64,000 bases of DNA, from NCBI RefSeq assembly GCF_018614195.1, contig NZ_JAGGOT010000062.1, positions 1-64,000 of the forward strand, in the 5' to 3' direction. This DNA is from Streptomyces sp. ISL-43 (GTDB taxonomy: Bacteria; Actinomycetota; Actinomycetes; Streptomycetales; Streptomycetaceae). The position numbers and the translations under genes are program-made. A model generated the notes under the pieces. The model was not told the origin of the DNA, made no database searches, and saw only the letters and a program-made list of their open reading frames with translations. How positions within the stretch are numbered: the first letter of the stretch is position 1; each line of letters begins with the position of its first letter. Below, one piece after another: positions 27,790 to 35,881 of this stretch.

Positions 27790-28743
27790 TCAGCTCCGCT
27801 CGTCGCTCTGCTCGCGCCACCACGCGTAGGTGGCGGCGATGCCGTCCCGCAGCGGGATCGCGGGCTTCCAGCCCAGCGCGCGCAGGCGGGTCACGTCCAG
27901 GAGCTTGCGGGGCGTCCCGTCCGGCTTGGAGGTGTCCCAGGCGAGCCTGCCCCGGAAGCCGGTCACCTCGGCGACCGTCTCGGCGAGGGCCTTGATCGTG
28001 AGGTCCTCGCCGCAGCCGATGTTGACCGGCTCGGCGCCGTCGTACTCGCGCAGCAGGACGGCGCAGGCGGCGGCCAGGTCGTCGACGTGCAGGAACTCCC
28101 GGCGGGGCGTGCCCGATCCCCACAGCGTGACCTCGTCGCGCCCCTCGGCCGCGGCCTCGTGGAAGCGCCGGATGAGGGCGGGCAGGACGTGCGAGGTCTC
28201 CAGGTCGAAGTTGTCGCCCGGGCCGTAGAGGTTCGTCGGCATGGCCGAGATGTACGAGGCCCCGTACTGCTTGCGGTACGACTGGACCTGGACGATGCCG
28301 GCGATCTTCGCCAGGGCGTACGCCTCGTTCGTGGGCTCCAGGGGCCCGGTCAGCAGGGAGTCCTCGCTGATGGGCTGCGGGGCGAGCTTGGGGTAGATGC
28401 AGGAGGAGCCGAGGAACAGCAGCCGGCCGACCTCCGCGGCGTGCGAGCCGGCGACGACGCTCAGCTGGATCTTGAGGTTGTCCTCCAGGAACTGCACCGG
28501 GTAGGTGCTGTTGGCCATGATCCCGCCGACCTTGGCGGCGGCCAGGACGACGGCGTCGGGCCGGACGTCCCCCAGGTACGCCGCGGTCGCCGCGGCGTCG
28601 CGCAGATCGAGGTCGGCGCGGCCGCGGGTGAGCACCTCGTACCCGTCGGCGGTGAGCCGGCGGACGACCGCGGACCCCACGAGACCGCGGTGGCCTGCGA
28701 CGAAGACGCGGGCGTTCGGGGGCAGGAACGGCGAACTTGTCAT
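27790..28743 (-). CDS. fcl: GDP-L-fucose synthase
   Basis: This enzyme epimerises and reduces GDP-4-keto-6-deoxymannose to GDP-L-fucose with NADPH. The 317-residue extended short-chain dehydrogenase has the nucleotide loop VFVAGHRGLVGSAVVRRL, the family signature AAKVGGIMANSTYPVQF, the Ser of LGSSCIYPKLAPQPI, and the catalytic YALAK. It is divergent from gmd, whose product it uses, with a 253-bp shared upstream region. It converges on the sugar transferase gene with only 13 bp between them. Confidence 0.95.
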   Translation of the reverse strand: MTSSPFLPPNARVFVAGHRGLVGSAVVRRLTADGYEVLTRGRADLDLRDAAATAAYLGDVRPDAVVLAAAKVGGIMANSTYPVQFLEDNLKIQLSVVAGSHAAEVGRLLFLGSSCIYPKLAPQPISEDSLLTGPLEPTNEAYALAKIAGIVQVQSYRKQYGASYISAMPTNLYGPGDNFDLETSHVLPALIRRFHEAAAEGRDEVTLWGSGTPRREFLHVDDLAAACAVLLREYDGAEPVNIGCGEDLTIKALAETVAEVTGFRGRLAWDTSKPDGTPRKLLDVTRLRALGWKPAIPLRDGIAATYAWWREQSDERS

Positions 28744-28996
28744 ACCGCCGATGATGCCAGCCCGCCGTCCGCGGGTTTACGGCGGAGCCGCCTCCCGCGT
28801 ACCGCTGCCGGGCCCCCGCGCAGGCGGCGCCGGGCGCCGTCTCCGCACCCTGGATGCGGCGGATTCCCTTCCGGATGAGCCGTGTACGGTACCCATCCAG
28901 TCCTCTCGGGGCGGGGCCGCCCGGCGCGCCGGCCGCTCAGGGGCCTAGCCGCAGCCCCAGTACAACAAGACCGCAACGATCCCCAGGGGGGACCCA

Positions 28997-30010
28997 ATGG
29001 GCAAGACCGCGCTGATCACCGGCGTCACCGGGCAGGACGGCTCGTACCTCGCCGAGCTCCTGCTTTCCAAGGGCTACACGGTGCACGGGCTCGTGCGGCG
29101 CTCCTCCAGCTTCAACACGGAGCGGATCGACCACATCTACCAGGACCCGCAGACGGCCAACCGGTCCTTCGTGCTGCACCACGCGGACCTCTCCGACGGC
29201 GTGTCCCTGGTGAACCTGCTCCGCGAGATACGCCCCGACGAGGTGTACAACCTCGGCGCCCAGTCGCACGTGCGCGTCTCCTTCGACGCCCCGCTCTACA
29301 CCGGCGACGTGACCGGCCTCGGGGCGCTGCGGCTGCTGGAGGCGATCCGGGCCAGCGGTGTGGACACCCGCATCTACCAGGCCTCCTCCTCCGAGATGTT
29401 CGGCGCCACCCCGCCCCCGCAGAACGAGGGCACCCCGTTCCACCCGCGCAGCCCGTACGGCGCCGCGAAGGTGTTCGCGTACTGGACGACGGTGAACTAC
29501 CGCGAGGCGTACGGCATGTTCGCCGTCAACGGGATCCTCTTCAACCACGAGTCCCCGCGCCGCGGCGAGACCTTCGTGACCCGCAAGATCACCCGCGCGG
29601 TCGCCCGTATCAAGGCGGGCCTGCAGGAGAAGCTCTACCTCGGCAACCTCGACGCGGTCCGCGACTGGGGCTACGCCCCGGAGTACGTGGACGCCATGTG
29701 GCGGATGCTGCAGCAGGACGAGCCCACCGACTACGTCGTGGCCACCGGCGTCGCCGCCACCGTCCGCGAGTTCGTCGAGGCCTCCTTCGCCCACGCCGGT
29801 CTCGACTGGAACGAGCACGTTCGCTACGACCCCAAGTATGAGCGCCCCAGCGAGGTCGACGCCCTGATCGGCGACGCCTCCAAGGCCCATGCGCTGCTCG
29901 GCTGGAAGCCGACGGTCCTGGTGGCCGAATTGGCCAAGATCATGGTCGACTCCGACATTCGCCAGGTCGAGGACCAACTGGCGGGCGTGAGCGTTCGCAT
30001 CGACCGCTAG
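28997..30010 (+). CDS. gmd: GDP-mannose 4,6-dehydratase
   Basis: This enzyme converts GDP-D-mannose to GDP-4-keto-6-deoxy-D-mannose, the precursor of GDP-L-fucose or GDP-rhamnose. The 337-residue protein opens KTALITGVTGQDGSYLAELL, with the NADP-binding glycine pattern. It carries VRRSSSFNTERIDHIYQDP, YQASSSEMFG and the catalytic Tyr-Lys pair in SPYGAAKVFAYW, all standard for Gmd. ATG at 28997 follows AGGGGGG. Together with the divergent fcl it supplies fucose for the exopolysaccharide. Confidence 0.96.
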   Translation: MGKTALITGVTGQDGSYLAELLLSKGYTVHGLVRRSSSFNTERIDHIYQDPQTANRSFVLHHADLSDGVSLVNLLREIRPDEVYNLGAQSHVRVSFDAPLYTGDVTGLGALRLLEAIRASGVDTRIYQASSSEMFGATPPPQNEGTPFHPRSPYGAAKVFAYWTTVNYREAYGMFAVNGILFNHESPRRGETFVTRKITRAVARIKAGLQEKLYLGNLDAVRDWGYAPEYVDAMWRMLQQDEPTDYVVATGVAATVREFVEASFAHAGLDWNEHVRYDPKYERPSEVDALIGDASKAHALLGWKPTVLVAELAKIMVDSDIRQVEDQLAGVSVRIDR

Positions 30011-30257
30011 GCCTTATATTTGCGCCTACGATTTGCCGTGTCCCGGTCATTCATGGAGCTTTCCGTGGGTCCGACCGGGGCAAACCTGCCGTATGTCCGT
30101 AGTGCGCCATCCGTTCTGAACCTTCTTGATTCCAAGTTGGTATGCAATGGGTCAAGTGCGGTGACCAGGCCCTCGCGTGAGCCCTAGTCTGCGCCAGTAC
30201 ATATGGCTGTTCGGATAGTTCCAGCCATTCAAACCGGGCAATAGCCCTGGGGGGCTC

Positions 30258-33032
30258 ATGCGTAGATCCAGAGGGCTGACTGCTGCCCTCGTCCTGTCAC
30301 TGGCCGGGGCCGGCACCGGGATAGGCCTGGTGCTGATACCCGAGGCGTCGGCCATCACGCAGCCGGTGGCCTTCACCGCCGACAACCTGCCGACGTGGCA
30401 GCCGAACGGCATCGTCTGGGCCATGGACCAGGCCAACGGCACGGTCTTCGCCGGCGGCACCTTCTCGGCCGTCCGCCCGCCCGACGGCGCGGCCGGTGCG
30501 GAGCAGGAAGCAGTGAACTTCGTCGCGCTCGACGCGGCGACGGGCGCCCCGAGCTCCTGCAAGCTCTCCTTCACCGTCGGCGAAGGCGGCGCGACCGTGC
30601 GCGCCCTCACCGTCTCGAAGGACGAGAAGACGCTGTACGCGGCCGGCTACTTCGGCGCCGTCAACGGCACCCCGGTCTCCAGCGTCGCCGCCATCGACAT
30701 CGAGACCTGCACCCCCAAGGCCTCGTTCCACCCGAACTTCCCGGCCACCGTGCGCGCGCTCGCCGTCACCGACGACACCCTGTACGCGGCCGGCGACTTC
30801 AGCACCGTCGAGGGCCAGACCCGCGAGCGGTTCGCCGCGGTCGACGCCGCCTCCGGTGCGCTGAAGCCCTTCGTCGCCAACGCCGACGAGCCCGGCCGCG
30901 CCGTCAAGGTCAGCAACGACGGCAAGAACGTCCTGCTGGGCGGCGACTTCTTCACGGTCAACGGCTCCAACAGCCACGCCCTGGCCGTGGTCAACGCCAC
31001 CACCGGCGCCGTGAACAAGACGTACGCCAACATCCCGCCGAACTCGGTCGTCAAGCACATCGCGGCCGACTCGACCGGCTACTACACCGGCAACGAGGGT
31101 TCCGGCGGCGGCGTCTTCGACGGCCGCATCGCCCTCGCCACCAACTTCACCGAGAAGTGGCGCGACCGCTGCCTCGGCGCGACCCAGTACGTCCTGCCCT
31201 ACGACGGAGTCCTCTACAGCTCCTCGCACGGGCACGACTGCAGCACCGAGGGCCAGTTCCCCAACGGCAAGCGCCACTTCCTGCTCGCGCAGCTGACCGA
31301 CCAGGAAGGCGCAGCCCCCGCGCCCGTGGACGGTTTCGTGCGCAGCCCCCGCAAGCTCGGCTGGCACCCCACCGCCAACGACGGCCTCGGCGAGGGCATC
31401 GGCCCGCGCGTGATGGCCATCGCGGAGAAGAGCACCACCAAGTACATGTGGGTCGGCGGTGAATTCACCATCATCAACGGCAAGGCCCAGCAGGCCCTGA
31501 CCCGGTTCGCCTCCACCGGCGACGTCGGCGCCCCGACCACCCCGGTCTCCAGCGTCTCCAGCGTCAAGCCCGGCGAGGTCCAGGTCCGCTGGCGCGCCAG
31601 CTACGACGCGGACGACAGCAAGCTGACCTACCGCGTCTACCGCAACGGTTCCGCGACCCCGGTCGCCACCCTCACCGCGGACTCCCTGGAGTGGCTGCGC
31701 CCGCAGGCCTCCTGGACCGACACCACGGTCAAGGCCGGCCTGTCCTACAGCTACCGGGTGACCGCGACCGACGCGGCGGGCAACACCAGCGCCCTGTCGG
31801 CCAGCACTTCGGTGACGGTCCCGATGTCGGTGCTCGGGTACCCGAACCAGGTCCGCGCGGACGGCGCCAACCTGTACTGGCGCTACGACGACACCCTCAG
31901 CCCGTACGTCGCCGACTCCTCGGACGGCGGCAATACCAGCGGCCTCCAGCTGAACGCCCCGGCGCTGCGCCAGACCCCGGGCGCGGTCACCGGCGCCAGC
32001 ACGGCCATGGGCTTCAACGGCACCAGCCAGCAGGTGTACAGCGACCACCGCCAGACGGTCGGCAGCTCGTACACCATCGAGACGTGGTTCAAGACGAACA
32101 CCACGCGCGGCGGCAAGCTGGTCGGCTTCGGCACCAACACCGACCGCAGCAGCGGTCTGTACGACAAGCACGTCTACATGACCAACACCGGCCGGATCTT
32201 CTTCGGCGTCAACACGGGCTCGGCGAAGACCGTCTCCACCGGTCTGACCGAGACCTACAACGACAACAAGTGGCACCACGTCGTCGCCACGCAGGGCCCC
32301 GCCGGCATGGCGCTGTACGTGGACGGCCAGTCCAAGGGCACCCTCAACGTCACGGGCTCCCAGCAGTACGAGGGCTACTGGCACGTCGGCGGCGACGCCC
32401 TCAGCGGCTGGCCCTCCAGGCCGACCAGCAACTTCTTCGCCGGCCAGATCGACGAGACGGCCGTCTACCCGAAGGTGCTGACCGAGGCCCAGGCCAAGAA
32501 CCACTTCGACCTGGCCAAGGCCGTCAGCGACACCGTCTCCAAGGTCGGCGCGACCGAGGACACCTACATCAACCAGGGCGCGCCCAGCACCCCCTACGGC
32601 ACCGCGGGCTCGCTCGCCGTGCGCGGCACCTCGGCCTACGAGACGTACCTGCGCTTCGACATCCCGGCCGCCCCGGCCGGCCAGGTGCTGAAGTCGGCGT
32701 CGCTGCAGGTCAAGACCTCGACCGCGGCGGGTGCCGGTACGGTCGACACCGTCTCCGTGGTCCCGGTCACCGGTACCTGGAGCGGTGCGGGCACGACCTT
32801 CAAGACCAAGCCCACCCTCGGCACGACCCCGCTGAGCTCCTTCGCGGGCATACCGGACGGCTCGGCCGTCCAGAACGTGCAGCTGGACACGGCCGCGCTC
32901 TCCTCGGTCCTGGGCACCAGCTACAGCCTGGGCCTGACGAGCACGGGCACCGACCCGCTGTGGATCTGGTCCTCGGAGGCGACGGCCGCGGACGCGAAGC
33001 CGCAGCTCGTCCTCACCTTCGGCGCGAAGTGA
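30258..33032 (+). CDS. Large secreted propeller-FN3-LamG-DNRLRE protein
   Basis: A 924-residue exported protein of unknown function with clear modules. A signal peptide covers residues 1-34 (cleavage near ASAITQ). A beta-propeller-like region from about 35 to 420 has repeats of the form GGxFxxVNG (for example AAGDFSTVEGQ, LLGGDFFTVNGS, VGGEFTIINGK). An FN3 domain spans about 424-520, a LamG/concanavalin-like domain about 530-750 (TIETWFKTNTT, KWHHVVATQ, ALYVDGQ), and a C-terminal DNRLRE/CBM96-like domain about 760-924 (TEDTYINQGAP, YLRFDIP). The last two modules usually bind carbohydrate. Its place inside the exopolysaccharide locus suggests it binds or organises the polymer outside the cell. 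That role is inferred. Confidence 0.85.
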   Translation: MRRSRGLTAALVLSLAGAGTGIGLVLIPEASAITQPVAFTADNLPTWQPNGIVWAMDQANGTVFAGGTFSAVRPPDGAAGAEQEAVNFVALDAATGAPSSCKLSFTVGEGGATVRALTVSKDEKTLYAAGYFGAVNGTPVSSVAAIDIETCTPKASFHPNFPATVRALAVTDDTLYAAGDFSTVEGQTRERFAAVDAASGALKPFVANADEPGRAVKVSNDGKNVLLGGDFFTVNGSNSHALAVVNATTGAVNKTYANIPPNSVVKHIAADSTGYYTGNEGSGGGVFDGRIALATNFTEKWRDRCLGATQYVLPYDGVLYSSSHGHDCSTEGQFPNGKRHFLLAQLTDQEGAAPAPVDGFVRSPRKLGWHPTANDGLGEGIGPRVMAIAEKSTTKYMWVGGEFTIINGKAQQALTRFASTGDVGAPTTPVSSVSSVKPGEVQVRWRASYDADDSKLTYRVYRNGSATPVATLTADSLEWLRPQASWTDTTVKAGLSYSYRVTATDAAGNTSALSASTSVTVPMSVLGYPNQVRADGANLYWRYDDTLSPYVADSSDGGNTSGLQLNAPALRQTPGAVTGASTAMGFNGTSQQVYSDHRQTVGSSYTIETWFKTNTTRGGKLVGFGTNTDRSSGLYDKHVYMTNTGRIFFGVNTGSAKTVSTGLTETYNDNKWHHVVATQGPAGMALYVDGQSKGTLNVTGSQQYEGYWHVGGDALSGWPSRPTSNFFAGQIDETAVYPKVLTEAQAKNHFDLAKAVSDTVSKVGATEDTYINQGAPSTPYGTAGSLAVRGTSAYETYLRFDIPAAPAGQVLKSASLQVKTSTAAGAGTVDTVSVVPVTGTWSGAGTTFKTKPTLGTTPLSSFAGIPDGSAVQNVQLDTAALSSVLGTSYSLGLTSTGTDPLWIWSSEATAADAKPQLVLTFGAK

Positions 33033-33044
33033 CCGCTTGACGGA

Positions 33045-33082
33045 GTGCGGGGCCCGGCCGCGGGTGCGGCCGGGCCCCGCAC
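33045..33082. terminator. Terminator after the LamG protein gene
   Basis: A perfect 16-bp stem (33045-33060 and 33067-33082) with a 6-base loop lies directly after the stop codon. Confidence 0.8.
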
Positions 33083-33111
33083 ACCCATCTCATACGTACG
33101 GGAGCCACCTC

Positions 33112-33786
33112 ATGTACCGACGCTCCGCAGCGGCTGCTGTCCTGCTGACCGCCGCCCTGACGCTGACCGCCTGCAGTTCGGGCGGGGACGGCAAGGCCGA
33201 CGCCTCGGCCGCCAAGCCCAAGCCGCCGGCCGAGTCGCCGGCCGCCGACCCGGCGGACGCCACGGCGCCGCCCTCGACGGACGCGAAGCCGACGGGCCCC
33301 GTCCTGCCGGACGCCAAGCTGACCCCGAAGACGGGCAGCTTCACCGCGACGGAGAAGAAGTACCTGAGCGGCCGGGTCCCGGAGAAGATGGACCCGGCGG
33401 CCGTCCTGCAGAGCGGCCAGGAGTCCTGCCAGCGGGTGGAGCGCACCGCGAAGCGCGACAAGGACGCGGCGGTCGGCTCCGTCGTGGCCGGGGAGATCCC
33501 GGGCGCGACGGACGCGATCACCTACCTGTGCCCGGAACAGAAGCCGGTCCTCGCGGTGGCGGAGAAGGGCTTCCCGGACGGTACGAAGCAGTCCCCGGCC
33601 GCGGGCGGCTACCGCGCGCTGACCCAGAGCACGACGTGCACCTGGGAGGCCAAGGGCAAGGACGGCGCCGTCCTCGCCTCGGGCCCGGAGACCCCGCCGA
33701 ACCCCGGCGACAAGATCACCGCCACGATCCCGGCGGGCACGGCGGAGTTCGTCTCGAACGGCTGCTACGCCTGGATTCCGGCGTAG
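33112..33786 (+). CDS. Putative lipoprotein, function unknown
   Basis: A 224-residue protein with a lipoprotein signal: a short charged start, a hydrophobic AVLLTAALTLTAC core with the lipobox Cys at about residue 21, then SSGGDG. A Pro/Ala/Lys-rich linker (KPKPPAESPAADPADA) spans about residues 30-65. A globular domain of about 150 residues follows, with three cysteines (ESCQRVE, YLCPEQ, TTCTWEA) plus a fourth near the end (NGCYAW), probably two disulfides. No family is recognised. ATG at 33112 has GGGAG upstream. It sits between two strong terminators and so is probably its own transcript. Confidence 0.75.
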   Translation: MYRRSAAAAVLLTAALTLTACSSGGDGKADASAAKPKPPAESPAADPADATAPPSTDAKPTGPVLPDAKLTPKTGSFTATEKKYLSGRVPEKMDPAAVLQSGQESCQRVERTAKRDKDAAVGSVVAGEIPGATDAITYLCPEQKPVLAVAEKGFPDGTKQSPAAGGYRALTQSTTCTWEAKGKDGAVLASGPETPPNPGDKITATIPAGTAEFVSNGCYAWIPA

Positions 33787-33804
33787 CACCGCCATCCGCG
33801 AAAT

Positions 33805-33840
33805 CGGCCCCGCCGCCCCGGCCCGTGGGCGGCGGGGCCG
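33805..33840. terminator. Terminator after the lipoprotein gene
   Basis: A perfect 14-bp stem (33805-33818 and 33827-33840) with an 8-base loop. Confidence 0.8.
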
Positions 33841-33900
33841 ACCCGTTTCCCGGACGCGCGGCTCCCTCCGCCGGGCCGTCAGGACCCGTTTCCGTTCCTG

Positions 33901-34083
33901 ATGGTGGTGGGGGCCATCCTCACTTTCGCGGCCGACTGGCAGATGCAGAGCGTGAACCTCGACCTGGTCGGGGTGATCATGATGGTGGCCGGCGTCATCG
34001 GTCTGCCGGTCTACGCGAGCGTCCTCAAGCGCCGCCGCACCGCGGCCCTCCCGGTGGTGGACGAAACCCGGCGCGGACTGTGA
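33901..34083 (+). CDS. Small membrane protein (DUF6458-like), N-terminus uncertain
   Basis: A 60-residue protein with two transmembrane helices (VVGAILTFAA and LDLVGVIMMVAGVIGLPVYA) followed by a basic tail KRRR. It resembles the small actinobacterial DUF6458 proteins, which as I recall begin a few residues further upstream with MGxG. Here no good start or ribosome-binding site precedes ATG 33901, so the N-terminus may be degraded or use a rare start codon. Function unknown. Confidence 0.5.
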   Translation: MVVGAILTFAADWQMQSVNLDLVGVIMMVAGVIGLPVYASVLKRRRTAALPVVDETRRGL

Positions 34084-34105
34084 GTCCGACGCCGGGCCCC
34101 GGACC

Positions 34106-35227
34106 TCAACCCCGGTGAAGGGCGCCCTCGTACACGGGCAGCAGGGTGTCCAGGACGGCTTCCATCGAGAAGGACTCCCCGGCCAGTTCGCGGGCCGCCC
34201 GCGAGGCGGCGGTGTTGGCCGCGGGGTCGAGGAGGGCGAGGACCGCCGTCGCGACCCCCGACGGGCCCGGGGCGACCACCGCTCCCGCACCCGCGGAAGC
34301 GATGTCGCGGGCCAGGCCGTTGGAGTGGGTCACCACCGAGGGCACGCCCACCGACAGGGCCTCCAGGACCGACATCGGGAACGGCTCGTCCACGGACGGC
34401 AGTACGTAGACGTGCGCCCGGCGCAGTTCCGTCAGGACCTCCGCGCTCGACAGCGCGCCCGGGACCGTGAAGCGGGCGCCGAGGCCCAGCTCCGCCACAC
34501 GGGCGCGGACCGCCGCCAGTTCGCCCTCGTCGGGGCCGGCCACCACGAACTCCGCGTCCGGGTGCGCCGCCAGGACCGCCGGGGCCGCGTCCACGAAGTC
34601 CACCGGCCGCTTGCGGGCCTGCAGCCGGGCCGAGTACAGGATCCGGGGAGGGCCGGCCGGGGCGGGGCGCTCCTCCTGGGCCGGGGTCCCGTTGACCAGG
34701 CGGACCGCCCGGGGCAGGGCGCCGCCGACCACGGCGTCGAGGCCTTCCCGCTCGTGCGGGGTCAGGTACAGCACCGCGTCGGCGCCGCGCAGCAGCCGGC
34801 GTACCGCCACCGCGTCCAGCACCTTGGCCAGGAGCCGCTCGCTCGGGTCGACCATCCCGTGGGTCTGCAGGACGAGCGGTTTGCGGGCGCGCAGCGCGGC
34901 CAGGGCGACCGGCAGGGTCACCAGGTCCCGCGCCAGGTGGACGTGGACCACGTCGGCGTCCCGGACGAGCCGGCCCGCCGAGGCCAGCAGCGCGGGCGAG
35001 GTCATTCCGCTGAAGCCGAGCGGGAGCAGGCGGCGGGCCGGGAAGAGCTTCGCGGGGACGCCCTCCACCGAGGTCGGCCAGGGGTCCGGGAAGCCTTCGC
35101 CCAGAGCCAGCAGGCCCGCCTCGTGGCCGCGGGACCGCAGCCCCTTCGCCAGGTTCAGCGCGACCCGGACCGGCCCGCCGAAGGCGTGCGTGGGGGAGTG
35201 CAGGGTGACGGCGTGCAGGACTCTCAC
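34106..35227 (-). CDS. Glycosyltransferase family 4
   Basis: A 373-residue GT-B glycosyltransferase acting at the cytoplasmic membrane face. The N-terminus VRVLHAVTLHSPTHAFGGP provides the Gly-rich acceptor loop. The C-terminal donor domain has ILYSARLQARKRPVDFVDA and the E-x7-E motif DEPFPMSVLEALSVGVPSVV. It probably adds one sugar to the lipid-linked repeat unit; donor and linkage cannot be read from the sequence. GTG at 35227 overlaps the stop of the acetyltransferase gene (GTGA), so the two are translationally coupled. Confidence 0.9.
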   Translation of the reverse strand: MRVLHAVTLHSPTHAFGGPVRVALNLAKGLRSRGHEAGLLALGEGFPDPWPTSVEGVPAKLFPARRLLPLGFSGMTSPALLASAGRLVRDADVVHVHLARDLVTLPVALAALRARKPLVLQTHGMVDPSERLLAKVLDAVAVRRLLRGADAVLYLTPHEREGLDAVVGGALPRAVRLVNGTPAQEERPAPAGPPRILYSARLQARKRPVDFVDAAPAVLAAHPDAEFVVAGPDEGELAAVRARVAELGLGARFTVPGALSSAEVLTELRRAHVYVLPSVDEPFPMSVLEALSVGVPSVVTHSNGLARDIASAGAGAVVAPGPSGVATAVLALLDPAANTAASRAARELAGESFSMEAVLDTLLPVYEGALHRG

Positions 35228-35763
35228 TTGGGCTCCTCGACCGGGCGGCGGCGCCCGTCCTGGGTCTGCAAGGTCAGCGCGGGCAGGTCCTTGTGGACCA
35301 CCGAACCCGCGCCCGCCACCGCGCACCGGCCGACTGTCACGCCCGCCAGCACGGTGGCCCGTACCGCCACCCACGCGCCGTCCTCGACGGTGATGGGTGC
35401 GTTGCGGTAGCGGAAGTCGGCGGCCCGGTGGTCGTGCGAGCCCGTGCACAGCAGCGCCTCCTGCGAGACGCAGACGTGCGCGCCTATGGTGACCGGCTCC
35501 AGGTTCAGCAGCCAGGCGCCCTCGCCGATCCACGCGTGGTCGCCCACGGTCAGCTTCCAGGGCCACAGCACGCGCACCCGGTGCCGGATCAGCACGCCTT
35601 CGCCGATCTGGGCCCCGAAGGCGCGCAGCAGCGCGACGCGGAGCCGGGCCGGGCAGAACCAGCTCATGAACAGCGTGTTCATCACGGCGAACCAGAGAGC
35701 CTGGGTCAGCAGCCCGCGTCCCTTGTCGTATCCGGCCAGCGTGAAGGCAGGAAGATCACGCAC
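35224..35763 (-). CDS. WcaF-like sugar O-acetyltransferase
   Basis: A 179-residue left-handed beta-helix acetyltransferase that uses acetyl-CoA to decorate the repeat unit. Hexapeptide repeats run through residues 60-160 (IGEGVLIRHRVRV, VTIGAHVCVSQEA, VTVGRCAVAGAGSV), with catalytic His in TGSHDHRAADFRY. The N-terminal PAFTLAGYDKGRG and WF.CPARLRVALLRAFGA match the colanic acid WcaF group. The start is GTG at 35763 with GAGGGG upstream. It is coupled by a GTGA overlap to the GT4 gene. Confidence 0.9.
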   Translation of the reverse strand: MRDLPAFTLAGYDKGRGLLTQALWFAVMNTLFMSWFCPARLRVALLRAFGAQIGEGVLIRHRVRVLWPWKLTVGDHAWIGEGAWLLNLEPVTIGAHVCVSQEALLCTGSHDHRAADFRYRNAPITVEDGAWVAVRATVLAGVTVGRCAVAGAGSVVHKDLPALTLQTQDGRRRPVEEPK

Positions 35764-35776
35764 AGCTACCCCTCAT

Positions 35777-35809
35777 CGTCCGGCCCGTCGTCCGGCCCGT
35801 CGTCCGGCC
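35777..35809. repeat. 12-bp tandem repeat
   Basis: CGTCCGGCCCGT occurs twice in tandem (35777-35788 and 35789-35800), followed by a 9-base partial copy. It lies in the short divergent gap between the acetyltransferase and polymerase genes. Confidence 0.7.
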
Positions 35810-35881
35810 ACGGGCGCCTCCCCGGGCGCCGAGCGCTCAGACTAGACTGCGCCCGGATCAGGCACAGGGGTGGGGGCAAGC

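Noticed and set aside
30053..30187. A 44-codon ATG frame upstream of the LamG protein gene
   Set aside because: No ribosome-binding site and no coding-type third-position bias; it lies in an AT-rich promoter region.
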